Origin: Stutzerimonas sp. S1
GTDB taxonomy: Bacteria; Pseudomonadota; Gammaproteobacteria; Pseudomonadales; Pseudomonadaceae
Assembly: GCF_025966695.1 (NCBI RefSeq)
Contig: NZ_JAOEIY010000001.1
Location: 382,474 to 446,473 of the forward strand
Length of the DNA stretch: 64,000 nt
Direction of reading: 5' to 3'
In this document: in pieces, positions 1 to 9,934 of the stretch
How the letters are laid out: every line of letters begins with the position of its first letter
Numbering within the stretch: position 1 is the stretch's first letter
Made by a program: the position numbers and the translations under genes
Notes under the pieces: model-generated
Told to the model about the DNA's origin: nothing
Seen by the model: only the letters and a program-made list of their open reading frames with translations
Databases searched by the model: none

Positions 1-29
1 TTCAGCCGCAATCGCGCTTTCCGTATACT
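1..29 (+). promoter_or_regulatory. candidate sigma-70 promoter for the AhpA/YtjB-family gene
   Basis: TATACT at 24-29 is a good -10 hexamer. The hexamer 17 bases upstream (TTCAGC at 1-6) is only a partial -35 match. The GTG start lies 35 bases downstream. The window begins here, so any upstream elements are not visible. Confidence 0.35.
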
Positions 30-63
30 GCGCGCCAATTCCCTTCGAGAAGAGCCGAGCTCT

Positions 64-1587
64 GTGAACCGGCCCGCACCCCTCAAGCCAGACAATTTCT
101 TCCTGATGATCTACCGCGCGCTGCGTCAGCATCGCGTGCCGCTGGTGCTGCGCATCGCCAGCCACACGCTGCTGCTGGTGGCACTGGCGCTGATCATCTA
201 CGCCTGGGTGATCGGCATGCAGTTCAAGCATGCCATGGAGCAGCAGGCCGATGCCCTCGGCCAAAGCCTGGTAACCCAGACTGCCGCCTCTGCCACCGAC
301 CTGCTGGTGGCCAACGACATCCTCAGTCTCAACGTGCTGCTGAGCAATCTGGTGAAGAACCCGCTGGTCGCTCATGCCGCCATCTACAGTGTGGACAACC
401 GGGTGCTGGCCGAATCCGGCGCGCGGCCACAGCACAGCCTGCTCGGCGACGACAACGGGCTGTATTCCACACCGATCAGTTTCCAGGAGGTGATCGCCGG
501 ACACCTGCGCATCAGCCTGGACATGGAGCAATTCCAACAGCCGATGACCATCAGCCTGCAGAGCATGGGGCTGCTCAGCCTGATCCTGCTGGCGCTGGCG
601 TTGACCTTGAGCATGCGCCTGGGGCGCCAGCTGTCCACGCCGCTGATGCAACTGCGCCTGTGGCTGCGTGACCCGGACGACCCGGCACCCGGCGCCGGCC
701 GTCAGGACGAGATCGGCGATCTGGCCCGGCAGCTCCAGGCACGCCTGGTACCGGAGAAGCCCGAGCCGGAGATCGATCTCGGCGAGATGCTCGACGATGG
801 TTATTTCGACCAGGGCGATACCAGCGCCTTTGACGAGACACCTGCGACCAGGCCGTCCGCACCGACCGAACCACGGTTTGCCGAACCGGCACTGTCGCGC
901 CAGACGCTGCCGGCAGACGACGGGCTTGACGACGGATTCGATCCGTTCGCCCAGGATGACCCGCCACTTGCAGCGCCCTACGTGCCGGTTGTAACGCCAC
1001 CGGCCACGCCAGCGAAGAGTGCGGTGCTGGCCATCCAGCTCGGCGGCCAGGAGCAGCTGCGACGCCTGCCGCGTGAGCGCCTGACCGATCTGCTGCAGCG
1101 CTATCGGGATTGCCTGCAACAGGCCGCGACGCTCTATCAGGCCGAACTGCAGACGCTCAACGACGGCAGTAGCCTGATGCTGTTCCACAGTCAGGACGAC
1201 GAGCAGAACTATCTCACCCATGCCATCTGCTGTGGCGAGCTGATGCGCGCCCTCGGCCATGCGCTGCAGATCGAGGTAGCCGATAGCGGCATAACCTTGC
1301 AACTGCAACTGGGCCTGACCGAAGGCGAAGGACTCTACGAACTCAGCCAGGGCGACCTGCTGCTCAGCGACGCCGCCCAGGCCGCCCTGGCGATGTCGCT
1401 GCACAGCCGCAATCTGCTGCTGGTTGAGCGCAGCATCGGCGAGGATCCACTGATCAAGCAGCGCGCACGCATCCGCCCGATCGCCAGCCCGGAAGGTGCC
1501 TGCTGCGTCGAGCGCCTGCTCGAGCCCTACCCTTCATTGCTGGAGCGGCAGCTGGCCCGCATGCACGAGCTGCGCCAGCGCGGCTGA
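64..1587 (+). CDS. AhpA/YtjB-family inner-membrane protein
   Basis: 507-residue membrane protein of the AhpA/YtjB (SMP) family. Two hydrophobic helices are visible, near residues 33-53 (LLLVALALIIYAW) and 166-186 (GLLSLILLALALTLS). They bracket a periplasmic loop of about 110 residues, followed by a short HAMP-like stretch and a long cytoplasmic part. Residues 230-320 are rich in Asp, Pro and Ala and look disordered; the last 180 residues look folded. The enterobacterial relative is much shorter, so the C-terminal half is an extension. The start is GTG; the first helix follows a short basic N-terminus. In Pseudomonas this family usually sits next to serB, which would lie just left of the window. 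The molecular function is unknown. Confidence 0.8.
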   Translation: MNRPAPLKPDNFFLMIYRALRQHRVPLVLRIASHTLLLVALALIIYAWVIGMQFKHAMEQQADALGQSLVTQTAASATDLLVANDILSLNVLLSNLVKNPLVAHAAIYSVDNRVLAESGARPQHSLLGDDNGLYSTPISFQEVIAGHLRISLDMEQFQQPMTISLQSMGLLSLILLALALTLSMRLGRQLSTPLMQLRLWLRDPDDPAPGAGRQDEIGDLARQLQARLVPEKPEPEIDLGEMLDDGYFDQGDTSAFDETPATRPSAPTEPRFAEPALSRQTLPADDGLDDGFDPFAQDDPPLAAPYVPVVTPPATPAKSAVLAIQLGGQEQLRRLPRERLTDLLQRYRDCLQQAATLYQAELQTLNDGSSLMLFHSQDDEQNYLTHAICCGELMRALGHALQIEVADSGITLQLQLGLTEGEGLYELSQGDLLLSDAAQAALAMSLHSRNLLLVERSIGEDPLIKQRARIRPIASPEGACCVERLLEPYPSLLERQLARMHELRQRG

Positions 1588-1749
1588 CTACTGCCGCTCG
1601 CCACGCACCTTTCCTAGCGCGCTACGAGCGCCGACCTGCTGCAACTCCAAAGCCGGAAAATGACAGGCAGCCGACTGCGCAGTCGTGAAGAGCAGACGTG
1701 GTGTAGGGAGGGGATCGAGGACCGCGAGCCTTAGCCGGCCCGCGCCTTA

Positions 1750-2457
1750 TCAGAAGCGGAACACTTCCATATCGGTACGGATCGGCTCGATGGCGGGAAT
1801 CCGTGGCATATCCGCTTCGGCGGACTTGTTCTGCGCTTTGGCGGGCTCACGCTTCGGCACTGCCGGCTTGGCGGTCGCCAGCGGTTCGATCTCCGCCGCC
1901 AACATCTCGCTGAGACGTTGTAGCAACACGCTCTGGGCATGCACCTGATCCGCCGTAGAGCCCTGATGCGCCTCCTCCAGGCGAACCAGTCGGCTGCCCT
2001 GCTGCTTGCCCTGCTTATCCAGAAGACGCCACTGGGCCTCCAGCACCGCCGGGTGCGCCGGCCCGGAATCCAGCCGGGTAATCGCCAGTTCGACCTGAAC
2101 CTCTGGCGCAAAGCCGGCGCCCGCAGGACTCAGCTGCAAGCGCTGGGTTTTCAGCCGCCAGGCCAACTGGCGCAGCAGCAGCTGCTCGACATCGCCCTGC
2201 AAACTGCCAGCCCAGCGTGCCTGCTGCGCGTCGGCCGCCAGGCTGCCGTCGGGTAGGCGCTGCAGCAGGGCATCACGCTGCAGGTAATCGGCCAATGTCA
2301 CCGGCCCCAGCAACACTGCCGGCCCGCCGGACTGCTCGGGCAACTCGGTGGCGCCATTCTCCAGGCGATACATGGGCAGTGGCTGCTGCAGCATGCAGCC
2401 GGACAAGCTGGCGCTGAGCACCAGCAAGACAGTCGAGAGACGCAGCAACTTGTTCAT
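1750..2457 (-). CDS. PqiC-like (DUF330) outer-membrane lipoprotein
   Basis: 235-residue lipoprotein. The start is the ATG at 2457, because the protein then opens with a lipoprotein signal (MNKLLRLSTVLLVLSASLSGC) whose lipobox LSGC ends at Cys21, and AAGAAGG precedes the ATG. An upstream in-frame extension would bury this signal. The body resembles the ABC-type transport auxiliary lipoproteins of the PqiC family, which partner MCE/Pqi-type lipid transport systems at the outer membrane. About 50 C-terminal residues are Lys/Ala/Pro-rich and probably disordered. No pqiA or pqiB gene is next to it; it follows parC on the same strand after a 193-base gap in which I see no clear promoter. Family assignment is by sequence flavour, and the transport partner is not identified here. 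Confidence 0.75.
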   Translation of the reverse strand: MNKLLRLSTVLLVLSASLSGCMLQQPLPMYRLENGATELPEQSGGPAVLLGPVTLADYLQRDALLQRLPDGSLAADAQQARWAGSLQGDVEQLLLRQLAWRLKTQRLQLSPAGAGFAPEVQVELAITRLDSGPAHPAVLEAQWRLLDKQGKQQGSRLVRLEEAHQGSTADQVHAQSVLLQRLSEMLAAEIEPLATAKPAVPKREPAKAQNKSAEADMPRIPAIEPIRTDMEVFRF

Positions 2458-2650
2458 TACCTTCTTAACACCATGATCAAGGCCTTGCGCCGCCGGTTCG
2501 GGCAGGCGCCAGCCCCTCGGGAACCTCACCGAACGGCCGGCCAGACGGTTCGCACCGATCCGATGGTTGGATCGACAGAGCGTCGCCAGTTTGAAAGTTG
2601 GCTATCTTCCGTGAATCCAGCCGGGGATGCCAGCACTGAAGCACAGCTGA

Positions 2651-4909
2651 TCAGCCCGCGCTCTCGACCTGCAACCCATCGACGCGCTGGAAGCCGCGCG
2701 GCAGCTTGTTACCCCGCCGCCCACGTTCGCCCTTGTAGTGTTCCAGATCATCGGCCTTGAGTGACAGCGTGCGTTTGCCGGCCTGCAGGGTCAGCGTCGC
2801 GCCTACCGGCAGCACGGCCAGATCGACAAGGTATTCCTCGCGACTGGCAACGCGCTCACCGGGAATACCGATGATCTTGTTGCCCTTGCCCTTGCCCAGC
2901 TGCGGCAGGTCGCGCACCGGGAATACCAGCAGGCGACCCTCGGTCGTCACCGCAGCCAGCCAGTCCTCATCGCGGCTGTTCAACGGCCGCGGTGCGACCA
3001 CTTTCGCGCCGGCCGGCAGTGACAACAGCGTCTTGCCAGCCTTGTTCTTGGCCTGAAGATCCTCGCCCTTGACCACGAAACCGTAGCCGGCATCCGAGGC
3101 GATCACGTACAGGGCGTCGTCATCGGGTAGCAGCACGCACTCGAAACTCGCGCCTGGCGGCGGCGTCAGGCGGCCGGTCAACGGCTCGCCCTGACCGCGG
3201 GCCGAGGGCAACGAATGCGCCGCCAGCGAGTAACTGCGTCCGGTGCTGTCAATGAACACCGCGAACTGGTTCGAGCGCCCGGCGGCAGCGGCCTTGAAAC
3301 CGTCACCGGCCTTGTAGGACAGCCCGGTCGCATCGATGTCGTGGCCCTTGGCGCAGCGCGCCCAGCCCTTCTCGGAAATCACCACGGTGACTGGTTCGGA
3401 CGGTAGCAGCTCGTTTTCCGACAGTGCGCGGGCCTCGGCCCGCTCGATAATCGGAGAACGCCGTGCGTCGCCGTAAGTTTCGGCATCGGCCAGCAGCTCC
3501 TTGCGCACCAGCTTCTTCAACTTGGCTTCGCTACCAAGCAGCGCCAGCAACTGCTCACGCTCTTTCATCAGCTCGTCCTGCTCGGCGCGGATCTTCATTT
3601 CCTCCAGCCGCGCCAGCTGGCGCAGGCGAGTGTCGAGGATATAGTCGGCCTGCAGTTCCGACAGATCGAAGCGCGCCATCAGCACCGGTTTGGGCTGATC
3701 CTCGGTCCGGATGATGTGGATTACCTCATCGAGATTGAGGAACGCCACCAGCAAACCGTCCAACAGATGCAGGCGCTTCTCCACCTTGTCCAGGCGGAAC
3801 TGCAGGCGCCGACGCACGGTGCCAATGCGATACACCAGCCACTCGCTGAGCAGGGTGCGCAGGTCTTTCACCTGCGGCTTGCCGTCCAGGCCGATGACGT
3901 TGGTGTTGACCCGGTAGCTGGACTCCAGGTCGGTGGTGGCGAACAGGTGGGTCATCAGCTCGTCAGCATCCACACGATTGGAGCGCGGGATGATGACGAT
4001 GCGGCAGGGGTTCTCGTGGTCCGACTCGTCGCGCAGGTCGGCGACCATCGGCAGCTTCTTGGCCTGCATCTGCGCGGCGATCTGCTCCAGCACCTTGGCG
4101 CCAGAGACCTGGTGCGGCAGCGCGGTGACCACAATATCGCCGTCTTCAACGCGATACACAGCGCGCATGCGTACCGAGCCGCGACCGCTTTCATAGATCT
4201 TCAGCAACTCCGCGCGCGGCGTGATGACTTCCGCCTCGGTAGGGAAATCCGGACCGAGAATATGCTCGCAGAGCTGCTCGACGGTAGCGTTCGGCTCGTC
4301 GAGCAGACGCACGCAGGCAGCCGCAACTTCGCGCAGGTTGTGTGGCGGTACGTCGGTGGCCATGCCCACGGCGATGCCGGTGGTGCCGTTGAGCAGCAGG
4401 TTGGGCAGGCGCGCCGGCAGGGTCGCCGGCTCGTCGAGAGTGCCGTCGAAATTCGGCACCCAATCCACCGTGCCCTGACCCAGCTCGGACAGCAGCACCT
4501 CGGAATAGCGCGACAGCCGCGCCTCGGTGTAGCGCATCGCGGCGAACGACTTGGGATCATCCGGTGCACCCCAGTTGCCCTGGCCGTCGACCAGGGTGTA
4601 GCGGTAGCTGAACGGCTGGGCCATCAGCACCATGGCCTCATAGCAGGCGCTGTCGCCGTGGGGGTGGAACTTGCCGAGCACGTCACCGACGGTACGCGCC
4701 GATTTCTTGTGCTTGGCATCGGCATTCAGGCCCAGCTCGCTCATCGCGTAGACGATGCGCCGCTGCACGGGCTTCAGGCCGTCGCCGATATGCGGCAAGG
4801 CGCGGTCCATGATCACGTACATGGAGTAGTTCAGGTAGGCCTGTTCGGTGAACTCGGCGAGGGAGCGACGCTCCACGCCGTCCAGGCTCAAGTCGAGGGA
4901 TTCGCTCAT
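2651..4909 (-). CDS. parC: DNA topoisomerase IV subunit A
   Basis: 752 residues, the usual length for ParC. With ParE it forms topoisomerase IV, which decatenates daughter chromosomes. The breakage-reunion domain holds the catalytic tyrosine at position 127 ([11 protein letters not shown]). The quinolone-resistance region reads [11 protein letters not shown] with Ser87 and Glu91, the susceptible-type residues. The C-terminal part (from about residue 490) is the beta-pinwheel DNA-wrapping domain, shorter than in GyrA, with no GyrA box seen. The start ATG overlaps the stop of the aspartic protease gene by four bases (ATGA), so translation is probably coupled to that gene. It is the last gene of the leftward operon that begins at nudF. 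Confidence 0.97.
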   Translation of the reverse strand: MSESLDLSLDGVERRSLAEFTEQAYLNYSMYVIMDRALPHIGDGLKPVQRRIVYAMSELGLNADAKHKKSARTVGDVLGKFHPHGDSACYEAMVLMAQPFSYRYTLVDGQGNWGAPDDPKSFAAMRYTEARLSRYSEVLLSELGQGTVDWVPNFDGTLDEPATLPARLPNLLLNGTTGIAVGMATDVPPHNLREVAAACVRLLDEPNATVEQLCEHILGPDFPTEAEVITPRAELLKIYESGRGSVRMRAVYRVEDGDIVVTALPHQVSGAKVLEQIAAQMQAKKLPMVADLRDESDHENPCRIVIIPRSNRVDADELMTHLFATTDLESSYRVNTNVIGLDGKPQVKDLRTLLSEWLVYRIGTVRRRLQFRLDKVEKRLHLLDGLLVAFLNLDEVIHIIRTEDQPKPVLMARFDLSELQADYILDTRLRQLARLEEMKIRAEQDELMKEREQLLALLGSEAKLKKLVRKELLADAETYGDARRSPIIERAEARALSENELLPSEPVTVVISEKGWARCAKGHDIDATGLSYKAGDGFKAAAAGRSNQFAVFIDSTGRSYSLAAHSLPSARGQGEPLTGRLTPPPGASFECVLLPDDDALYVIASDAGYGFVVKGEDLQAKNKAGKTLLSLPAGAKVVAPRPLNSRDEDWLAAVTTEGRLLVFPVRDLPQLGKGKGNKIIGIPGERVASREEYLVDLAVLPVGATLTLQAGKRTLSLKADDLEHYKGERGRRGNKLPRGFQRVDGLQVESAG

Positions 4910-5433
4910 GGTCGATCCGTGGCAGATTGGCGCAACACCAGGGTGCCGGCGCGCTGGGTGAATTCGAGTTGTTTCAGGGCGCTCATGCCGAGCAGTACCT
5001 GCTCGCTGAGGAAGCCCGGCGCAATGATGGCGCGCACGTTACGCAGCACGATGTCGCCAAGCTGCAGGCTGGCGATTTCCGTGCGAAAACCTGTGGTCTT
5101 GCCGTTGGCGGTCTGCAGCATTACCGGCGCACCACGCTGCAGACGCAGACGCTCGGCCAGCTCGACCGGCACCGCCACGTCGGTGGCACCAGTGTCGAGC
5201 AGGAAGGTGACGGGCACCCCATTGATCTGCCCGCCGGCGACGAAGTGCCCGCTGCGATTGCCGGCCAGCTGCACCTCGATCTGGCCGCCGTCGATGCGCG
5301 AGACCGGCTCGCGGTTGGGATTGACACGCTCGTCTTCCCAGTCGGCAAAGAACCGGGTGGCGAGAAACAGACCGGCGGCCCAGGCGAGCACCAGCATCAC
5401 TCGCCCGGCCCGTCGACCGACCGTCTGGCTCAC
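4906..5433 (-). CDS. retropepsin-like clan AA aspartic protease, membrane-anchored
   Basis: 175 residues starting at a GTG whose last two bases belong to the TGA of the preceding gene (GTGA overlap). One N-terminal hydrophobic helix ([17 protein letters not shown], about residues 13-29) anchors it in the inner membrane. The rest is a single retropepsin-like fold with the signature [12 protein letters not shown] around residue 87 and the family-typical [11 protein letters not shown] near the C-terminus. One DTG motif means it must dimerise to be active. Proteins of this type (TIGR02281-like) are common in proteobacteria, but their substrates are unknown. It is wedged between the esterase-like gene and parC with four-base overlaps on both sides. 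Confidence 0.85.
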   Translation of the reverse strand: MSQTVGRRAGRVMLVLAWAAGLFLATRFFADWEDERVNPNREPVSRIDGGQIEVQLAGNRSGHFVAGGQINGVPVTFLLDTGATDVAVPVELAERLRLQRGAPVMLQTANGKTTGFRTEIASLQLGDIVLRNVRAIIAPGFLSEQVLLGMSALKQLEFTQRAGTLVLRQSATDRP

Positions 5434-6413
5434 GGCTGCTCGCCCCAGCCGCCGGCAGGTGCGGCGAAGCGCCAGACGATCGGATGCTGCTTGCCGTCGC
5501 CACGCTGCAGGCCGTTGTTGTCGACGCCGATCCAGGCTCCTTCGGCATCGACCCACAGGGCCTCGGCGGTGCCGAACCGCGTCGGGTAGCGTCGCTCCTC
5601 GCTCAACGCCGTTGCGGCGAACGACCAGCAACGCTCCCTCTCACCGCTGGCCGGCGCGCGACGGCACAGCCGATGCGCCAGCGGCTCCAGGGTGAACAGT
5701 TTGTCTTGATGGAAGGCGACTGCGGTAAAACCCGGCGGCGCAGGCTGCAACCCCAACGCCGGCGGCGGCAGCTCCCGGCCACCCTCGGACAGCAGCACAC
5801 AACCGCCGGTGCAGTACCAGCTGTTCTGTCGGCGATGCAGCACCAGCAAGCCGCGGCGCTCGCGCTCGGCGGCCAGCCAGAGGCGCTCCGCGCTCGGGTC
5901 GACGGCAATACCCTCGAACATGGCGTTGAAGTGCAGCAGCATGCCGCTGGCGCGTGCCTGGCGCACCAGCGACGGCGGCAACCGCAGCCATTCGGCGCTG
6001 CCGGCAGGGTTGACGCGCAACACCGCCGCATGCGCTTCGCTGACCAGATAGCGATTACCCAGGCTGTCGCAACTCAGTCCCTCGAAATCCATCTGGCCGC
6101 CGCGCAGCTGGCCGCTAACCCAGGCACGCATACGCATGCCCCAAGGCAGCCCACTGTCCGGCGGGGCCGGCACCTCGAAGCGTTCGGCCTCGGCCTGCCA
6201 TTCGCCGACACCATCGCGCAGGCGGTAGAGCTGGTTATCGTCGCGATCGGATACCGCCCACAGCGCATCGCCACACCAGGCCAGTCCCGACAGGTTGCCG
6301 GCCGTCATGCCGGCGATCGCATGCTCGCTGAGCAGCTCCAGCTCGCTCGCCGCGGCCGTAACCGGCAGCGGTGCGACGGCCAGACACAACAGCGCGAGCC
6401 AGCGACGGATCAA
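5430..6413 (-). CDS. exported esterase-like phytase-family protein
   Basis: 327 residues with a cleavable signal peptide (MIRRWLALLCLAVAPLPVTAAAS), so periplasmic or secreted. The mature protein matches the pattern of the 'esterase-like activity of phytase' family, a beta-propeller-like fold: GNLSGLAWCGDALWAVSDRDD near the start, DFEGLSCD near residue 110 and FEGIAVDP near residue 167. The GLSCD/EGIAVD repeats are typical of propeller blades. The substrate is unknown. It overlaps parE by four bases upstream (ATGA) and the protease gene by four bases downstream (GTGA). This placement inside the topoisomerase IV operon appears conserved in Pseudomonas, as I recall the P. aeruginosa map. Confidence 0.75.
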   Translation of the reverse strand: MIRRWLALLCLAVAPLPVTAAASELELLSEHAIAGMTAGNLSGLAWCGDALWAVSDRDDNQLYRLRDGVGEWQAEAERFEVPAPPDSGLPWGMRMRAWVSGQLRGGQMDFEGLSCDSLGNRYLVSEAHAAVLRVNPAGSAEWLRLPPSLVRQARASGMLLHFNAMFEGIAVDPSAERLWLAAERERRGLLVLHRRQNSWYCTGGCVLLSEGGRELPPPALGLQPAPPGFTAVAFHQDKLFTLEPLAHRLCRRAPASGERERCWSFAATALSEERRYPTRFGTAEALWVDAEGAWIGVDNNGLQRGDGKQHPIVWRFAAPAGGWGEQP

Positions 6414-8296
6414 ATCAGCACCTCGGCCAGATTACCCTTGGACTCCAGCCAGCTCTTGCGGTCGCCGGCGCGCTTCTTGGCCAGCAGCATGTCCATGATC
6501 TCGCGGGTGCCGTCGAAGTCGTCGAGAGTCAGCTGTACGAGCCGGCGGGTGTTTGGATCCATGGTGGTTTCGCGCAGCTGCGGCGGGTTCATCTCGCCAA
6601 GCCCCTTGAAGCGGGTGACCTGCGGCTTGCCGCGACGCTTCTCGGCCACCAGACGCTCGAGGATGCCGTCGCGCTCGGCCTCGTCGAGGGCGTAGAAGAT
6701 GTCCTTGCCCAGATCGATGCGGTACAGCGGCGGCATCGCCACATAAACGTGGCCGGCTTCCACCAGCGGGCGGAAATGCTGGACGAACAGCGCGCACAGC
6801 AGCGTGGCGATGTGCAGACCGTCGGAGTCGGCGTCGGCGAGGATGCAGATCTTGCCGTAGCGCAGCTGCGAAAGATCGCTGGAGCCCGGATCGAGCCCCA
6901 CCGCCACAGCAATGTTGTGCACTTCCTGGCTGGCCAGCACCTCACCGCCATCCACTTCCCAGGTATTGAGGATCTTCCCGCGCAGCGGCAGGATCGCCTG
7001 AAACTCCTTGTCGCGCGCCTGCTTGGCGCTACCGCCGGCCGAATCACCCTCAACCAGAAACAGTTCGGCGCGCGCCGGATCCTGGCCCGCGCAGTCAGCC
7101 AGCTTGCCCGGCAACGCCGGTCCCTGGGTGACCTTCTTGCGCTCGATCTTCTTGCTTGCCTTGAGCCGGCGACCGGCGTTGCTGATCGCCAGTTCGGCGA
7201 GCTGCAGGCCCATTTCGGGGTTGGCATTGAGCCAAAGGCTGAAGGCGTCCTTGACCACGCCGGAGACGAAAGCGGCTGCCTCGCGGGAGGACAACCGTTC
7301 CTTGGTCTGCCCGGAGAACTGCGGCTCCTGCAGCTTCATCGAGAGGACAAAAGCGATGCGTTCCCAGACATCCTCCGGCGCCAGCTTCACTCCGCGCGGC
7401 AGCAAGCTGCGAAACTCGCAGAATTCGCGCATGGCATCCAGCAAGCCCTGACGCAGGCCGTTGACATGGGTGCCGCCCTGAGCGGTAGGGATCAGGTTGA
7501 CGTAACTTTCCTGGATACTGTCGCCGCCCTCGGGCAGCCACAGCAGTGCCCAGTCCACCGCTTCGGTATTACCCGCCAAGGCGCCAACGAAGGGTTGGTC
7601 CGGCAGACGAGCGAACTCGCTGACCGCGTCGACCAGGTAGGAACGCAGGCCGTCCTCGTAATGCCACTCGACCTTCTCGCCGCTGGCCTTGTCCTCGAAG
7701 CTGACATTCAGTCCAGGACAGAGCACCGCCTTGGCCTTGAGCACGTGCTTCAAGCGGCTGATGGAAAACTTCGGCGAATCGAAGTACTTGGCATCCGGCC
7801 AGAAATGCACGCTGGTACCGGTGTTGCGCTTGCCCACCGTACCGATGATCTCCAGATCGCTGGCCTTGAAGCCGTCGGCGAAGCTCATGCGGTACTCGTT
7901 GCCATCGCGACGGACGGTGACCACCACTCGGGTCGACAGCGCGTTGACCACCGAGATACCCACGCCATGCAGGCCACCGGAAAACTGGTAGTTCTTGTTG
8001 GAGAACTTGCCGCCGGCGTGCAGCTTGGTCAGGATCAGCTCGACACCGGGCACGCCCTCGTCCGGATGGATGTCCACCGGCATGCCGCGGCCGTCGTCGA
8101 TGACCTCCAGCGAGTGGTCGGCATGCAGGATCACCTGCACCGACCTGGCGTGGCCAGCCAGCGCCTCGTCGACACTGTTGTCGATGACTTCCTGGGCGAG
8201 GTGATTGGGCCGCGAGGTATCGGTATACATGCCCGGGCGCTTGCGCACCGGATCGAGACCGGAAAGGACTTCGATGGCTTCTGCGGTGTAAGACAT
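6410..8296 (-). CDS. parE: DNA topoisomerase IV subunit B
   Basis: 628 residues, full length for ParE. The GHKL ATPase domain is at the N-terminus (EVIDNSVDEALAG, DDGRGMPVD, GGLHGVGISVVNALS). The TOPRIM domain follows with EGDSAGGSAKQARD, PLRGKILN and DADSDGLHI, which provide the metal-binding acidic residues. The C-terminus carries RFKGLGEMNP and QLRETTMDP. It hydrolyses ATP to drive strand passage by ParC. It starts 15 bases after the stop of yqiA and overlaps the esterase-like gene by four bases. A large opposite-strand reading frame across this gene is a compositional shadow. Confidence 0.97.
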   Translation of the reverse strand: MSYTAEAIEVLSGLDPVRKRPGMYTDTSRPNHLAQEVIDNSVDEALAGHARSVQVILHADHSLEVIDDGRGMPVDIHPDEGVPGVELILTKLHAGGKFSNKNYQFSGGLHGVGISVVNALSTRVVVTVRRDGNEYRMSFADGFKASDLEIIGTVGKRNTGTSVHFWPDAKYFDSPKFSISRLKHVLKAKAVLCPGLNVSFEDKASGEKVEWHYEDGLRSYLVDAVSEFARLPDQPFVGALAGNTEAVDWALLWLPEGGDSIQESYVNLIPTAQGGTHVNGLRQGLLDAMREFCEFRSLLPRGVKLAPEDVWERIAFVLSMKLQEPQFSGQTKERLSSREAAAFVSGVVKDAFSLWLNANPEMGLQLAELAISNAGRRLKASKKIERKKVTQGPALPGKLADCAGQDPARAELFLVEGDSAGGSAKQARDKEFQAILPLRGKILNTWEVDGGEVLASQEVHNIAVAVGLDPGSSDLSQLRYGKICILADADSDGLHIATLLCALFVQHFRPLVEAGHVYVAMPPLYRIDLGKDIFYALDEAERDGILERLVAEKRRGKPQVTRFKGLGEMNPPQLRETTMDPNTRRLVQLTLDDFDGTREIMDMLLAKKRAGDRKSWLESKGNLAEVLI

Positions 8297-8311
8297 GGAC
8301 GTCTCGATAGC

Positions 8312-8929
8312 TTATGAATCGGAAAAGTCGGTTGCGAGCCAGAGCGCCGGATCGAATCCGGCGAATGCCAGCAGCGCTGGCAGACGCTCGACAAAGCCCT
8401 GAAAACCGTGATCGCCGCCTGCCTGGATGCGCACAGCGCAGCCTTGGTAGAAGCCGGCGGCATGACGATAGTCCAGCGTTTCGTCGCCGGTCTGCAGCCA
8501 GACCTGATAGCGCTCGGCATCCTGCGGCGGCGGCACTTCCAGCTCCGCCAGCGCCGCGACATGGTCATGAGTAAGCTCCCAGACCTCGCCGCTGTAGAGA
8601 TTGGTCTGCGGCCCCAGATAGCCGTCGAAACGCCGATGTGGCGTCACCGCCGGATTGATCAGCAGCGCGCGCAAACCGTGCCGTTCGGCGAGGTGGGTCG
8701 CATAGTAGCCGCCGAGGGAGCTGCCGACCAGCAGCGGCCTCCCCAGCTCGGCGAGCGCCGTCTCCAGCTGGGCGATGGCCTGACGCGGGTGGTGGTGCAG
8801 CGCAGGCACGCGCAGGCGCTCGGCCATGCCGATACGCGCCAGCGCGCGACTCAGCTGACGAGCCTTCTGCGACAGCGGCGAACTGTTGAGGCCGTGGATA
8901 TAGAGGATGGCGGGCTGATCGCTGGTCAT
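8312..8929 (-). CDS. yqiA: YqiA-type alpha/beta-hydrolase esterase
   Basis: 205 residues, matching the small YqiA/UPF0227 esterases encoded next to parE in enterobacteria and pseudomonads. The nucleophile elbow is GSSLGGYYA at about residue 69. The acid and histidine of the triad are likely in GDETLDY (about residue 148) and GGDHGF (about residue 173). The N-terminal ILYIHGLNSSPLS is the usual first strand and oxyanion loop. It is probably cytoplasmic, since no signal peptide is seen. The E. coli protein hydrolyses short acyl esters in vitro; the natural substrate is not known. It lies between cpdA (77 bases upstream) and parE (15 bases downstream). Confidence 0.88.
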   Translation of the reverse strand: MTSDQPAILYIHGLNSSPLSQKARQLSRALARIGMAERLRVPALHHHPRQAIAQLETALAELGRPLLVGSSLGGYYATHLAERHGLRALLINPAVTPHRRFDGYLGPQTNLYSGEVWELTHDHVAALAELEVPPPQDAERYQVWLQTGDETLDYRHAAGFYQGCAVRIQAGGDHGFQGFVERLPALLAFAGFDPALWLATDFSDS

Positions 8930-9006
8930 TCGGTTCGCTGGCAGGCAAAGGACGGGGAAGGCTACAAGGCGGACGCCGCAAGGTGCAAGCCGCCTGCCGG
9001 CGAGAT

Positions 9007-9822
9007 TCAGTAGCCCTTGACGCTGTAGTCCACCTCGAACGCGATGCCATTGACCCGCGACACGCCAGTTTCCAGGCGCCCGTCGCCATACAGCCGCAAC
9101 CAGCGATAGCCGGGGGCCAGGGTATCGACCTGGAAGCTCTCGCTGCGAGGTGTGAACTGCACGCCAGTGGAAGGCGAGGCGAGCAAGCGCACGCCGTTAC
9201 GCGACTGGTCGAACTCCTGGTGGATGTGCCCCCAAAGCAGTGCCCGCACGTTGCTGTAACGATCCAGCACCTCGAACAGCCGCTCGGGCTCTTGCAGGCC
9301 GATGCTGTCCATCCAGCGGCTGCCGACCGCCACCGGATGATGGTGCAGGCACACCAGATGATGCCGTTCGGGGGCAGCGCGCAGTGTATCGTCGAGCAGC
9401 TCGAGCTGCTGTCCGTCCAGCATGCCGAATACCGCGCCGGACACCAAGGTGTCGAGCATGATCACGCGCCAGCCGCCAAGTTCCAGCACCGGCTCCATCA
9501 GGCGCGTGCCGCGCGTTGCTTCGAGCATGGCCGCACGCTCGTCATGATTGCCCGGACACCAGCGCGCCGGAGCGGCAATCCGTGCGGACAGTTCACGAAA
9601 GCGCAGATACGACGCCACCGAGCCATCCTGAGACAGATCGCCGGTAGCCAGCATCAGGTCGATCCGCGGCTGCTCAGCGAGCACCAGGTCGATCACCCGC
9701 TGCAGGCTTTCGCAGGTATCCATGCCCAGAAGCTTGCCTTCCGCTGGCGCGAACAGATGGCTATCGGTGATCTGCACCAGCAGCACCGACTCTTCAGCAG
9801 CAGTCAGGGACGCACCAAGCAA
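9007..9822 (-). CDS. cpdA: 3',5'-cyclic-AMP phosphodiesterase
   Basis: 271 residues of the calcineurin-like class III phosphodiesterases. It should hydrolyse cAMP to AMP and so set Vfr/CRP activity. All metal-binding motifs are visible: QITDSH, ATGDLSQDGS, CPGNHDE, CLHHHP and WGHIHQEF. The chosen start is TTG at 9822, preceded by AAGGAG with an eight-base spacer and leaving only a short N-terminus before the first beta-strand; no better in-frame start exists downstream. A weak CATAAT -10 lies at 9855-9860, so cpdA may have its own promoter besides read-through from nudF. Confidence 0.92.
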   Translation of the reverse strand: MLGASLTAAEESVLLVQITDSHLFAPAEGKLLGMDTCESLQRVIDLVLAEQPRIDLMLATGDLSQDGSVASYLRFRELSARIAAPARWCPGNHDERAAMLEATRGTRLMEPVLELGGWRVIMLDTLVSGAVFGMLDGQQLELLDDTLRAAPERHHLVCLHHHPVAVGSRWMDSIGLQEPERLFEVLDRYSNVRALLWGHIHQEFDQSRNGVRLLASPSTGVQFTPRSESFQVDTLAPGYRWLRLYGDGRLETGVSRVNGIAFEVDYSVKGY

Positions 9823-9934
9823 GGGCCCTTCTCCTTGAGGGAAATCGCAAACGAATTATGGTAGGGCACACGCGGGAGGGAAACCGCAGGAAGTGGGCGT
9901 GGATCACAGAAACGGCGCTCGCCCGGGCGGGCGC

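Noticed and set aside
3716..5695. 659-codon open frame opposite parC and the protease gene
   Set aside because: It crosses two real genes with overlapping ATGA coupling; its composition changes at the gene border, as expected of a shadow.
6371..8317. 648-codon open frame opposite parE
   Set aside because: Shadow of parE; no plausible start context or family.
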